Origin: Pedobacter sp. MC2016-05
GTDB taxonomy: Bacteria; Bacteroidota; Bacteroidia; Sphingobacteriales; Sphingobacteriaceae
DNA length: 64,000 bases
Assembly (NCBI RefSeq): GCF_026239735.1
Contig: NZ_JAPIVT010000009.1
Span: 62,001-126,000, forward strand
Direction: 5' to 3'
Below are positions 7,829-20,197 of the stretch, piece after piece; position 1 is the first letter of the stretch; each line of letters starts with the position of its first letter. The notes beneath the pieces were generated by a model. That model was not told the DNA's origin and ran no database searches. It worked only from the letters and a program-made list of their open reading frames with translations. The position numbers and the translations under genes were made by a program.

Positions 7829-10369
7829 TTAAAAATCAAATTTGACTCTCGCCCTTATCCCCCACTTAGAAACTTCTGGATGGTCGAGATAAGTAAAACG
7901 CCGCACCAGATCTACCCGCAACAATTTGAAGATATTTCCGATGCCGACACTTCCTTCGATATAGGGATCGTTAGCTAAGGAATAAGTTCTTTGTAAACCA
8001 TTATCAAACCTGGGCAGTTGATAGATCCCGTTGCCGGTAGCGGGGTTGTTTTCATCCCTTAAACCACCATAAAGCGCTTTAACAGAAAACACTTCCCTGA
8101 GCTTCAATTTTTTAATTAAGGGGAGTTTATTAAAAAAGAATCCATTGAAATTATGATCGATATTGATGCTTACGTAATGATCACTTACAAATTCCAGAAA
8201 GTTCATCAGGTTATAAGAATTGAGTTGGTAAGCATAGGTTTGATTAGCCCTATGTATAGCCAATAGCGGAAATGGCACCTTGCCGGCTATATAACTCCCC
8301 TCAAAAGTAACATCACTGTAACCCAATTGGGAAAGATAAAAACGCTTATCAACAGTTCCGGTTAGGTTGTGATAATTATATTCTCCTCCCACTAATCCTT
8401 TAATTCCTGCGGTGTAACGCAAGTTAAAAATTGGATAACGGTCAGGGATTGGTGACCTGTAAATTTTTCCCTGAATAAATTTTTCATTTGGTGCATAACG
8501 CAAGGCCAGAGAAAGTTCACTTGTGGTTAACCGGTCAATAAAGCCAGCACCATTGGCCTGATAAGTCAATCCCCCAGCCGGGGTTTGGCTCCATTTTTTA
8601 AAGCCAAGCGCATAAGAGAAATGATTTTCATATTCGTGCACATAATCCAGCCTGTAAAAATCATTGTATAGCAGCATATCGTTCACGCCGCGTTTAAAAG
8701 ATAGCAAAAAGTTATCTTCCTGCACAAACTGAAGCTCCTGCCCCGGGATTTTCGTATCCCGCTGGAAGCTAGCCCTAACATAGTTTTGCGGAAACTGGTA
8801 TATGGATTTATTGTTTAGCGAATATGTTCCTGAAAGAAAAAATTTCCATTTTTCATCCTTGAAACCATAAGCCGCATAGTTTTCAAAATAAAAACGCTTG
8901 CTTAGTTCGGGCGTTGTCCGCCCGCCAAAACGCAAGCGGAAACCCTCCACATTGTTAAAACTGTAGAAAGTATTTATGGGGCCGATTTCGTAAGGGCCAA
9001 GGTTACCGTATCCTGCAAAAAGTAAGGTTGCAATTTTTATTGTTCGCTGGAAAGAAGGTATTTTCTGCAGGGTATCGATGTTACGATAAATTTTTGCCTG
9101 TTCTTTTGATAAAGGGTCCAACCGGTTTGTTTCCCAGTACGTGTCATCCCTTGTTGATGCGCCTGCAAGGGCAACGATGCTCTTCCCCTGAAAAACGGTA
9201 TCAGCCAGTTTAACATTGTACTGGTAATTTTGATAAGTAGAAGAACGTTCACCGGTAAAGCCCATGCCTTTAGTTTTACCCAAACCGAAATCTGCAATCA
9301 ATTTACTCTTAGTTAAACTGTATTTACCTGAACTATTGTGTTCAAAATCCAGATCGATCTTTAATGCCCTCACAAAATTCAGGTTGATATTTTTATTTAC
9401 ACCCATAGTTACACCTGTAACCGCATAGTGCCCATCGTTGCTTACATACATCTTACCTTCAAAAAGCATATCAGTAGTGTTTCTGGGCGTAAATGAAAGT
9501 TCGATTACCTGTTGACTTCCTGTTTTAATGGTATCGGTTATAAAAAATTTGTAAAAGGTTGGCGCAGCGTTTGCAATTGGACTTAAGAACTCGTTGCTGA
9601 TTACGGAGATATTGTTTTTGTAAATATCAATATCCTGGTACATCCGCTCGAAGTAAACCTTCATTCCATTATTATCAATGAGCTGCTGATCGAAATTCAC
9701 CTGTTTTTCACCAATGATGATTGATTTATTCCGGGTAGGATCACTGGCAAAGTATTTATCGGTTAGTTTTTCCTGGATGTAAATGGGAAGCAGATTCTTC
9801 CCGCCGATTAATGTGGAATCCTGCTGCTGAAAAAGGAACTGATAATTCCTGAATATTTTTCTGTTTTTAAACTTCTCCGAAACATTACTCATTGAAAACA
9901 GCATTTTATCATACTGACGAAAAGATGCAGTATTGAAATTTGAAATTTTGTTTTCATCCCTATGGGCAATTACCTGGCGGATCAATTCTACCGCAGGATT
10001 GTCTTTATTGCGATACCTGGTTTTTTTACCTCCTACGATGACCACCTCATCCAGCAATTTTGAATCCGGAACCATTGCCACATTTAATTCCTGAGTTACC
10101 TGCGGAAGAAGGTTTTTTGCAATAGCGAGATAACCTACGTAGTTAAAAGTTAATCCTGTTTGTGCATCTGGTGAACTGAGCGAGAATTGTCCATTCAGAT
10201 CGGTTTGCGTTCCTATGGTAGTTCCTTTAAAAAAGACAGAAACGTAAGGAAGTGTTTCTTTGGTAACAGCATCGCGGACGGTTCCACTAACCACTGTTTT
10301 TTGCGCATCAGCATTTATACTGTTTATTAACAGAAAGAATAATATAAAAAATGAATAATTGATTTTCAT
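7829..10369 (-). CDS. DUF5686 outer-membrane protein with N-terminal carboxypeptidase-like domain
   Basis: This 846-residue protein starts with a signal peptide (FFILFFLLINSINADAQ). A carboxypeptidase-regulatory-like beta-sandwich follows at about residues 24-95 (VVSGTVRDAVTKETLPYVSV, TDLNGQFSLS). The rest has the alternating aromatic strand pattern of an outer-membrane beta-barrel and ends in an aromatic residue (VKFDF), as barrel proteins do. This layout matches Bacteroidota DUF5686 proteins, whose function is unknown to me. Its place inside the lipid run, overlapping GtrA by 4 bases and followed 10 bases later by the inositol transferase, suggests a role in moving or anchoring the finished sphingolipid at the outer membrane. 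That role is inference. Confidence 0.8.
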   Translation of the reverse strand: MKINYSFFILFFLLINSINADAQKTVVSGTVRDAVTKETLPYVSVFFKGTTIGTQTDLNGQFSLSSPDAQTGLTFNYVGYLAIAKNLLPQVTQELNVAMVPDSKLLDEVVIVGGKKTRYRNKDNPAVELIRQVIAHRDENKISNFNTASFRQYDKMLFSMSNVSEKFKNRKIFRNYQFLFQQQDSTLIGGKNLLPIYIQEKLTDKYFASDPTRNKSIIIGEKQVNFDQQLIDNNGMKVYFERMYQDIDIYKNNISVISNEFLSPIANAAPTFYKFFITDTIKTGSQQVIELSFTPRNTTDMLFEGKMYVSNDGHYAVTGVTMGVNKNINLNFVRALKIDLDFEHNSSGKYSLTKSKLIADFGLGKTKGMGFTGERSSTYQNYQYNVKLADTVFQGKSIVALAGASTRDDTYWETNRLDPLSKEQAKIYRNIDTLQKIPSFQRTIKIATLLFAGYGNLGPYEIGPINTFYSFNNVEGFRLRFGGRTTPELSKRFYFENYAAYGFKDEKWKFFLSGTYSLNNKSIYQFPQNYVRASFQRDTKIPGQELQFVQEDNFLLSFKRGVNDMLLYNDFYRLDYVHEYENHFSYALGFKKWSQTPAGGLTYQANGAGFIDRLTTSELSLALRYAPNEKFIQGKIYRSPIPDRYPIFNLRYTAGIKGLVGGEYNYHNLTGTVDKRFYLSQLGYSDVTFEGSYIAGKVPFPLLAIHRANQTYAYQLNSYNLMNFLEFVSDHYVSINIDHNFNGFFFNKLPLIKKLKLREVFSVKALYGGLRDENNPATGNGIYQLPRFDNGLQRTYSLANDPYIEGSVGIGNIFKLLRVDLVRRFTYLDHPEVSKWGIRARVKFDF

Positions 10370-10743
10370 TTCGCGAGGAAGATAAATTGCTTTTGCATGT
10401 AGTAATTGTAGCTCAATCCCATCACTGTGGAAACTGCTATTTTAGAGCCCAAATAATTGAGATTAAAAAAATGAGTCAGTAGATAGACCAATACGGTTAC
10501 CAGCAATAAATTACCTGACCAAACTAAAACATACCTGATTACCTGCGGATAAACTTTTTTTAAAGTAGCTTTAAATACCCAGTTGCGATTGATGTAAAAA
10601 TTTACAAATCCACCTGAAACGGTACCGATGATACTTCCGGTTACGAACCACCACCCCAAAAAACTTACAGCTAAAGCAGTAATTAAAAAATCGGTAGCAG
10701 AAGCAATAAGTGATGAAGCCTGTGCTTTAAAAAACCTTAACAT
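10366..10743 (-). CDS. GtrA-like membrane protein
   Basis: This 125-residue protein has four membrane segments and the GtrA signature NFYINRNWVFKA at about residues 48-59, plus YNYYMQKQFIF near the end. GtrA-family proteins are thought to help translocate lipid-linked sugars across the inner membrane. Here it sits between the phosphatase and the DUF5686 gene, 2 bases from one and overlapping the other by 4. A role in flipping an inositol lipid or its precursor is plausible but unproven. Confidence 0.85.
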   Translation of the reverse strand: MLRFFKAQASSLIASATDFLITALAVSFLGWWFVTGSIIGTVSGGFVNFYINRNWVFKATLKKVYPQVIRYVLVWSGNLLLVTVLVYLLTHFFNLNYLGSKIAVSTVMGLSYNYYMQKQFIFLAK

Positions 10744-10745
10744 AT

Positions 10746-11201
10746 TTAAAAAAATCCGAGCAAAATGATGAGCTGCAATACCACATTTGCATAAATTCCG
10801 GCCAGCAAATCATCAGCCATGACACCCCATCCACCAGGCAATGCTTCCAAACGCCGTATATACAGGGGCTTTACAATATCAAAAAACCTGAAAAATATCA
10901 ATGCCATGAGGTAATACTCCCATTTTAAAGGAATAAGCAACAAGGCAATACCCATTCCTGCCACTTCATCAATCACCACCCTTTGATGATCTTTACCCCA
11001 AACAGATTCCACTTCATCTCCGGAAATCACTCCGATGATCAAGATCAATATGGTTGACAAAAATGGCCATAGATAAGGATTGGAATATTCGGTTTGCGAA
11101 AACCACCAAATGATGCAGGTAACCGCCGCAGCGAGCGTACCTGCACCCTTGCCTACATAGCCAATGCCAAAGAAAGTAGATATGAATTTGTGAAAAAACA
11201 C
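10746..11201 (-). CDS. PgpA-type phosphatase (phosphatidylglycerophosphatase A family), probable PIP phosphatase
   Basis: This 151-residue membrane protein shows the PgpA motifs in order: GYVGKGAGTLAA at 14-25, DHQRVVIDEVAGM at 71-83, FFRFFDIVKP at 103-112 and LPGGWGVMADDLLAGIYAN at 121-139. The family normally removes phosphate from phosphatidylglycerol phosphate. In this operon, next to inositol-3-phosphate synthase (1-base overlap) and a CDP-alcohol transferase, the likelier substrate is phosphatidylinositol phosphate, giving phosphatidylinositol. A second, housekeeping PgpA elsewhere in the genome would support this reading. Confidence 0.88.
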   Translation of the reverse strand: MFFHKFISTFFGIGYVGKGAGTLAAAVTCIIWWFSQTEYSNPYLWPFLSTILILIIGVISGDEVESVWGKDHQRVVIDEVAGMGIALLLIPLKWEYYLMALIFFRFFDIVKPLYIRRLEALPGGWGVMADDLLAGIYANVVLQLIILLGFF

Positions 11202-12526
11202 TATGCCGTTTCTACAACTTCTTCCTCATAATCCTGCCCTAAATGGGTAATCAACTCTTCTCCCATAATGAAACGCAGGGTATTTTGAAGCTTAATCAAC
11301 TGCTTGAAAATATCATTTTCTGCAGGTACACCTGGGATGGTTTGTGGCGATTTTAAGTAGAATGAAAGCCACTCCTGGATGCCAGACATATTCGCCCGTT
11401 TAGCCAAATCCATAAACAAAGCCAGATCCAATACAATTGGGGCTGCCAGGATTGAATCTCGGCATAGGAAGTTAATTTTAATTTGCATTTTATAACCCAA
11501 CCATCCGAAAATGTCGATATTATCCCAGCTTTCTTTATTATCACCATGTGGCGGATAGTAATTAATCCTAATTTTATGGTACATATCCCCATATAAATCC
11601 GGATTTAATTCTGGTTTGAAAATATCTTCCAGTACACCTAGTTTTGAAACCTCTTTTGTTTTAAAGTTATCCGGATCATCCAGTACCAAACCATCGCGGT
11701 TACCTAAAATATTATCAGAAAACCAGCCTGTTACACCCAGTGAGCGGGCAGCCAAGCCAGGTGCTAAAATCGTTTTCATCAATGTCTGACCAGTTTTAAA
11801 ATCTTTGCCGGCAATTGGTGTATTGGTTTCTTTGGCCAGTTCAATTAATGCCGGAATGTCAATGGTTAAATTTGGTGCCCCATTAGCGAAAGGAATCCCG
11901 AGTTTCAGCGCTGCATAAGCGTAAATCATACTCGGAGCAATCAGCGGATCATTATCTTTCAAACCCTGCTCAAAAGCAGCCAATGAATCGTGTACTGCTG
12001 ATGGTTCAAAGTAAATTTCAGTAGAACCACACCAAACCAATACAATACGATCGCAGTTGTTATCGGCTTTAAAATTTTTGATATCATCCATTACGGCCAA
12101 TGCCAGATCGTAACGGTTATCAATATCCTTTACAAATTTTCCATCAAGGTTTTTAACATAATTGCGATCGAACGCTGCCCGCATCGGATTGATTGCCTGA
12201 AGCTCCTCCTTCACATCACGCAATAGGTTAGCATCAAGAACACGGGCGTTCATAGCCGCTTCATAAACATTATCCTCATAAACGTCCCATCCACCAAACA
12301 CTAAATCTTCCAGGGCGGCCAATGGCACGAAATCCTTAATTTTAGGTTCGTTCTTTTCAGTGCGTTTGCCGATACGGATCGTACCCATCTGGGTAAGTGA
12401 GCCAATTGGTTTTGATAGTCCTTTTTTAACTGCTGCTACTCCCGAAATCATTGTGGTAGCTACAGCACCCAAACCTGGCATTAAAATACCAAGCTTTCCA
12501 TTTGCTGATTTTACTTGTTCTCTCAT
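11201..12526 (-). CDS. ino1: Inositol-3-phosphate synthase (myo-inositol-1-phosphate synthase)
   Basis: This 441-residue cytoplasmic enzyme converts glucose 6-phosphate to inositol 3-phosphate through an NAD-dependent oxidation, aldol cyclisation and reduction. The Rossmann glycine-rich loop is visible at residues 12-24 (LGILMPGLGAVAT). Other conserved blocks are VWCGSTEIY at about 164-172, SMIYAYAALKLGIPFANGAP at about 199-218, AGKDFKTGQTLMKT at about 239-252 and GWFSDNILGNRDGLVL at about 267-282. It lies 20 bases after the epimerase-like gene and overlaps the phosphatase by one base. Its presence shows that the inositol for the lipid headgroup is made de novo. The gene symbol is the family name for this enzyme. 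Confidence 0.93.
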   Translation of the reverse strand: MREQVKSANGKLGILMPGLGAVATTMISGVAAVKKGLSKPIGSLTQMGTIRIGKRTEKNEPKIKDFVPLAALEDLVFGGWDVYEDNVYEAAMNARVLDANLLRDVKEELQAINPMRAAFDRNYVKNLDGKFVKDIDNRYDLALAVMDDIKNFKADNNCDRIVLVWCGSTEIYFEPSAVHDSLAAFEQGLKDNDPLIAPSMIYAYAALKLGIPFANGAPNLTIDIPALIELAKETNTPIAGKDFKTGQTLMKTILAPGLAARSLGVTGWFSDNILGNRDGLVLDDPDNFKTKEVSKLGVLEDIFKPELNPDLYGDMYHKIRINYYPPHGDNKESWDNIDIFGWLGYKMQIKINFLCRDSILAAPIVLDLALFMDLAKRANMSGIQEWLSFYLKSPQTIPGVPAENDIFKQLIKLQNTLRFIMGEELITHLGQDYEEEVVETA

Positions 12527-12545
12527 TTTTATTTTTTCTAAAATC

Positions 12546-13531
12546 TTATAACCAATTATTTTTTTTGTACCATTTTATTGTTTCTTCTAAACCCTGCTGT
12601 AGCTGGTACTTCGGACTAAAACCAAGATCTTTTTTAATGTTTTCAATGTCGCAGGTCCAGTTCATCCCGGTGAGTTCCCTTACCTTATCAATATTGAGCG
12701 TTGGCATCTTGCCTGTAAATTTGTATGCTTTTTCCAGCGACCAGGCCAATCCAGTTAGGATGGGTAATGGTACTTTTACTTTAAAAGTTCTTTTTTGCAT
12801 GATCAATCTGGCCCTTTCTGAGAATGATGATCTTTCATAACTATTCCCATCTGAGACATTATAGGTTTTGTTATTCAGATCAGATTTCAATGAACTGATC
12901 ATGATTTCGGCCAGATCTTTCACATAAATAAAGCTCAGTTTCTGATCCTTATCTCCGATAGCGACATCAAAACCCCTGTTAAGGACTTTAAGCACCATCA
13001 AGAGGTCACGTTCCCGAGGTCCGTATACCGCCGTTGGACGGAAAACTAAAAGGGGAAGATTTGGAATGCTTCTCAAATAAGTCTCAGCCAAAGCTTTACT
13101 TTTACCATAATAAGTCAATGGGTTTGATTCACCATGATCGCTCAATAATGCACCTGTTTTTTTTAATGGTCCCAGTGCTGCAAGACTGCTTACAAAAATG
13201 AATTTTTCCACTTTATGCAATGCATTCGATACTGCGATGGCCAGGTGCCTGGTGTAGGATGCGTTGTACTTATTATATTCATCCAGGCTTCCTGCCTTGG
13301 TTACCGCCGCCGCGTGGATTACATAGTCATATTTATTTTCATCGATATTTTGAGCTAAGGCGTAAATGGATTCGAAATCGAGTTCTACAAAGTGAATCTT
13401 AAAACCTTGCAGATGTTTAGTTTTACTGGATTTGCGAATGTTAGCAAACACTTGCAGATTATTTGCAAGTGCTGCCTCTACTAAATGAAAGCCAACAAAT
13501 CCGGTAGCCCCGGTAATCAAAACCCGCTTTT

Positions 13532-13535
<4 letters not shown>
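12546..13535 (-). CDS. NAD-dependent epimerase/dehydratase family, CerR-like ketoceramide reductase (predicted)
   Basis: This 329-residue extended short-chain dehydrogenase has the nucleotide-binding motif GATGFVG at 9-15, a VSSLAALG serine region at about 115-122 and the catalytic pair Y143 and K147 (YYGKSK). In bacterial ceramide synthesis, as described in Caulobacter, a protein of this family (CerR) reduces the 3-keto group after N-acylation. The gene is the third of the run, directly after the serine palmitoyltransferase and the acyltransferase, with a 4-base overlap with the latter. Without that context it would only be a generic sugar-epimerase-like protein, so the specific reaction is inferred from neighbourhood. 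Confidence 0.8.
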
Positions 13536-16378
<2,843 letters not shown>

Positions 16379-17278
16379 ATGGAACAAATTTATCTTGACA
16401 AAAAACCAACGCCTCACATTGACAAGGGGAGTTCACTGAAAGCTGAACTGATGGTTTCGATTTATGATAGTAATGAGTCAAGTTATTGCCCTAAGTCAGC
16501 GTTCAGATCTACAGGTTATGGTATATTAATGATTACAAAAGGAAGTTTAGAGATTAGAATTGATTTTGTATCCTATACTTTCAGTTATCGAGATATATTA
16601 TGCTTATTGCCCGATCATATTTATGAAATTCCCAACGAACCAAACGCATCAGTTATTTACACTTACTTTAATGAAGAATATTTGTCTGCGAAAGGTGTGT
16701 TTTTCAATAGAGCCGAAACTTATAGAATAGCTCATGAAGATAAAGAGTTACTTAAATTTTCATTATCTAAATCAGAATACGACCGTCTGTACGCAGACAT
16801 GAAGTCACTTCAGGACAAGCTTACCATTCCAAAACATACACGCTATATTGATGACATCATCCATAATAGGTTCTTATCGATATTATACGATATTTTTCTG
16901 CTCAATGAAAAGCAGAAAAAACTAGATACATCAAATGTTAACAGTAAAATTGAACTAACAAACCGCTTTTTGTCCCTTGTATCGGAACGCTTCAAAACAG
17001 AGAAAAGAGTATTATATTATGCGAAATGTTTGAAGATAACACCGAGGCACCTTTCTCAGGTCGTTAAGCAAGTCACAGGTCGATCCGCTGGTGAATTTAT
17101 CGATGATTATGTAATAAAAGAGGCAAAGTTATTATTATCATTACGCATCATGAATATTTCTGAGATTGCAGAAAAATTGAGCTTTAGTAATCCTTCATTT
17201 TTTGGAAAATATTTCAAAAAGCATACTGGTATTTCCCCGTTATTGTTTAAAAAAGATAACAAGATAATGGTTGAGTAG
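16379..17278 (+). CDS. AraC-family transcriptional regulator
   Basis: This 299-residue protein has a variable N-terminal cupin-like sensing half (residues about 1-180) and a C-terminal AraC DNA-binding domain at about 200-295. The two helix-turn-helix units are visible in VLYYAKCLKITPRHLSQVVK and ISEIAEKLSFSNPSFFGKYF, ending in the family motif KKHTGISPLLFKK. Such regulators bind a small ligand and activate or repress nearby genes. It is divergent from the sphingolipid operon across about 515 bases, so it could regulate that operon, but nothing in the sequence proves it. The downstream flank is empty. Confidence 0.9.
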   Translation: MEQIYLDKKPTPHIDKGSSLKAELMVSIYDSNESSYCPKSAFRSTGYGILMITKGSLEIRIDFVSYTFSYRDILCLLPDHIYEIPNEPNASVIYTYFNEEYLSAKGVFFNRAETYRIAHEDKELLKFSLSKSEYDRLYADMKSLQDKLTIPKHTRYIDDIIHNRFLSILYDIFLLNEKQKKLDTSNVNSKIELTNRFLSLVSERFKTEKRVLYYAKCLKITPRHLSQVVKQVTGRSAGEFIDDYVIKEAKLLLSLRIMNISEIAEKLSFSNPSFFGKYFKKHTGISPLLFKKDNKIMVE

Positions 17279-18006
17279 ATGATCTCATGATTAGATTTTC
17301 GTGACAAATCATCTTATATTATCATGTGGTAGCTTATTAACACTGCATTACCAATTTATTTATGCAAGAATTGAAGTTAATTAGTAAAATTTAAACGTCG
17401 TTAATAGCCATGTTGCTGTAGATTAAGACTTTCGCGTAAAAAAATTCCATGTAGAAGGCATAATTCCTACTGAGCACTATGATATTTACAGAAACAAGAC
17501 TCTTTATAGATCCTTCCTGTGGGTTAAATCAACGAATTCACCCACCTTACTCCTAAAACTTTTGACTAAATTCCCGCCTGCAAGTGCATGGTGATAGTGC
17601 ATTTTATTTTAGGATTAATTTACGAAAAGAAGTTTCTTTATTTTAGGTCAAACAATGTACTATAAAAACTAATTAAGCAAATAGATGATGTTGGGACATC
17701 GCTATATTGTGGGTACTTTCTAATTCAATTAAAATTTATAATACTATTATTTTTTACTTACCCTACTTTTAGTTAGTCCAGTCTTACTTATGAGTTTTAT
17801 CAACTGAATGACAAGTTGACTGCACATCTTTTAATAACTAGCACCACAAAATAAATAAAGTGTAACTATAAAATGAAGGTCATAATTTAATCTATTATGA
17901 GTTTCTAAAATTTGGTACAATATTAAACAGCCTACTGAAAGTCAAGGCTTATCTTGAAAGAGTGTAATTTTGCAATTGGTTGACTCGATGATGTCTCTAA
18001 AATTAT
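17279..18006. other. Intergenic, AT-rich, no gene seen
   Basis: About 730 bases between the ends of two converging genes. I found no coding frame of note and no terminator with a T-run. Small inverted repeats are present (GTGGGT/ACCCAC near 17519-17545, TCAACT/AGTTGA at 17800-17819), but both are weak. Confidence 0.45.
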
Positions 18007-18618
18007 TTACAGACATAGGTGTGCTGTTATGACATTTTCTAATGTTGATTTCAAGCGTTTTTTCATACATGCGTTATAATTTTCTGCTATCCCCCCTCCC
18101 AGTAGAAAACAGCTTAACAAGTAATCCTTATTAATTAATACATGATTTATGGTGCCTGATATTATTGCAATCAACATATTAATATCTGAATTTCGCTTAA
18201 AGTATCCTTCTAATTGTCCCTGAATTATAATTTTTTCCATAAAATTATAATTGTTAAGTTTAAGGGTATTAAAGCTTTCGATGAGTAATTTCTCTTTACC
18301 AACTGACTGGAGCTGATTTAATAGCATATAAAAATATGGCTGCTGGAAAGCTTTGTCAACAAAACGCGCTAATACCTCATAAAGACATTTGAGTGGGTTA
18401 TTAATTTTCAATGATTGATGGTCAATCAATTGTTCGAGTTTTGTTGTGCGATAGTTAATTATAGCTTCGACTAAACTCTCTTTTGATCCAAAATAATACC
18501 CAATCATTGCAGAGCTTTTTGATATACGGCTTGTAATCTGTCTAATTGTCGTTTCAGCGTATCCGTGTTCAGCAAATAGCTTTTCGGCAGCTTCCATTAT
18601 TTCTACTTTTTTATCCAT
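18007..18618 (-). CDS. TetR-family transcriptional regulator
   Basis: This 203-residue protein has an N-terminal TetR helix-turn-helix at about residues 5-50: IMEAAEKLFAEHGYAETTIR, then SKSSAMIGYYFGSKESLVEA. A helical ligand-binding and dimer domain follows. The second helix reads SAMIGYYFGSKE, matching the family pattern. It stands alone, 237 bases downstream of a second TetR gene of the efflux regulatory group, and is not obviously co-transcribed. TetR proteins usually repress efflux or catabolic genes. The target is unknown; the nearby RND pump is the obvious candidate. Confidence 0.88.
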   Translation of the reverse strand: MDKKVEIMEAAEKLFAEHGYAETTIRQITSRISKSSAMIGYYFGSKESLVEAIINYRTTKLEQLIDHQSLKINNPLKCLYEVLARFVDKAFQQPYFYMLLNQLQSVGKEKLLIESFNTLKLNNYNFMEKIIIQGQLEGYFKRNSDINMLIAIISGTINHVLINKDYLLSCFLLGGGIAENYNACMKKRLKSTLENVITAHLCL

Positions 18619-18855
18619 GTTATCATAAATTAAATTTTACACAACCACATGGCTGCAGCTTTTATGTGCTCTGACTTTGTTCCAATCATTAGAAGATCTC
18701 AACACATCTTAACCTTCAAAATTCTTTCTGTAAAAAATAATCTTTCGGTGGTGCCATATTTTGAAGCGTCCAAAGTAATATGAATAAAAATCAATCTTCC
18801 CGCTGGTGAATTTTGTAAGAAATGGAATAAAAAAGATTTTTATCACACTGGATTT

Positions 18856-19434
18856 TTAGAAAGATTTAAACAAAAACTGCTGACTCAAATTGAGTTGTTC
18901 GTCGAGCATTTGATTTAAGCTTTCCTTTGTTCTTGGGCCTTTTCTGCCTAAAATAAACTGGCCAAAATTATCATCAATTGCATCTAGAAAACCAAAAATT
19001 GTATAACGTGCATTTAAACCAATTTTATCGCCTTCATCAATCACTAATGCGCTGTAAATTTCGAGTATCCTTCTTTTATTTGAAAGATAGTTTGCATAAA
19101 CACAATCGTAATAACCCTGTCTGATAAGGTAGGGAATAGACAAATAAAGATTGAAATGTTTTTTAATATCTGTACACTTCTCATTTACTAACGCAATAAT
19201 GCTCTTTTTTATATTGTCGGCGTTTAAAGTATTGACGACAATCTTTTTATAAGACTCATCAACAATTTGGCAGACAACAGCAGAAGTTAATTCTCCTTTA
19301 TCCTTAAAATAATAGTATATAGAGGGTGTGCTTGAATTTATGGCTTTGGCGACATCATTTAGTGTTGTTTTCTCAATTCCATAATAATTAAATAACCTTG
19401 AAGCGGTATTAATAATATCATCTCTTTTAGCCAT
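18856..19434 (-). CDS. TetR-family transcriptional regulator, third gene of the efflux regulatory operon
   Basis: This 192-residue TetR protein has its helix-turn-helix at about residues 5-50: IINTASRLFNYYGIEKTTLN, then NSSTPSIYYYFKDKGELTSA. An all-helical C-terminal domain follows. It begins 3 bases after the response regulator, so histidine kinase, response regulator and TetR form one minus-strand unit divergent from the TolC-MFP-RND genes. A TetR repressor with a LytTR system on one transcript suggests layered control of the pump. A 16-base palindrome in the pump promoter is a plausible binding site for this or the other TetR. Confidence 0.88.
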   Translation of the reverse strand: MAKRDDIINTASRLFNYYGIEKTTLNDVAKAINSSTPSIYYYFKDKGELTSAVVCQIVDESYKKIVVNTLNADNIKKSIIALVNEKCTDIKKHFNLYLSIPYLIRQGYYDCVYANYLSNKRRILEIYSALVIDEGDKIGLNARYTIFGFLDAIDDNFGQFILGRKGPRTKESLNQMLDEQLNLSQQFLFKSF

Positions 19435-19437
19435 AGT

Positions 19438-20196
19438 TTATCGATCAAGCCATTTTTTAAAATATACAGATTTATCTTTACTTACGATGAGTTCCAACGA
19501 TGGATGCCGGCTGAGAATGACTTTCAGTTTTCCATTAAAGTAATTGTGTATATCTCGGATACTCGTCAGGGATATAATATGTTGTCGATTGGCACGGAAG
19601 AAAAGCATCGGGTCAAGCTGTTCTTCAATCTCTTCCATAGTGAAACTTACAGGATGCACCGAATTATCTCGTAAAACAAGATATGTTATCTTGAATTCTG
19701 AATAGACATATTCAACATCTTCCACTCGAATTGACTTATATTGGTCTGCTATTTGAATAAGGAACCGCGATCTGAATACCTGTTCTTTACCCTTTAAAAC
19801 ATTTACGAGATCCTGGATGACAACTTCTTGTATCATCGTTGACCTTATTTCACAGAACTTTGAGAGTGAAGCCTCAAGTTCGGTTTTATGAATTGGTTTT
19901 AATAAATAATCGATACTGTTAACTTTGAAAGCACGTATGGCATATTCATCGTACGCTGTTGTAAATATCACTGGACATTTAAGACTATACTCTGAAAAAA
20001 TTTCAAAAGAAAGCCCATCAGATAACCTGATGTCCATAAGTACTAAATCAGGTTGTTCACTGCTTAAAAACCAATTTATGCTTTCTCTTACCCCTTCAAG
20101 AATCGCAACGACCTGAATGTTTTTATCAATATCCTGAAGTAACTGTTTCAGCCTATTTGCATTGTGTTTTTCATCTTCTATGATTACAATTTTCAT
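19438..20196 (-). CDS. LytTR-family response regulator
   Basis: This 252-residue protein has an N-terminal receiver domain (residues 1-120) with acidic residues E7/D8, the phospho-acceptor D55 in LVLMDIRL, T79 in FTTAYDEYA and K102 in LLKPI. A C-terminal LytTR DNA-binding domain lies at about 145-250 (VEYVYSEFKITYLVL, FFRANRQHIISLTSI). It acts with the histidine kinase whose gene ends one base upstream. LytTR regulators bind short direct repeats. The obvious target is the divergent efflux operon. Confidence 0.92.
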   Translation of the reverse strand: MKIVIIEDEKHNANRLKQLLQDIDKNIQVVAILEGVRESINWFLSSEQPDLVLMDIRLSDGLSFEIFSEYSLKCPVIFTTAYDEYAIRAFKVNSIDYLLKPIHKTELEASLSKFCEIRSTMIQEVVIQDLVNVLKGKEQVFRSRFLIQIADQYKSIRVEDVEYVYSEFKITYLVLRDNSVHPVSFTMEEIEEQLDPMLFFRANRQHIISLTSIRDIHNYFNGKLKVILSRHPSLELIVSKDKSVYFKKWLDR

Positions 20197-20197
20197 G

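Noticed and set aside
17519..17545. Inverted repeat GTGGGT/ACCCAC after the AraC gene
   Set aside because: The stem is only six bases with a long loop and no T-run follows, so a terminator is not supported.
17800..17819. TCAACT/AGTTGA, similar to the arms of the efflux-promoter palindrome
   Set aside because: The spacing is eight bases rather than two, and no gene starts next to it, so it is probably chance.
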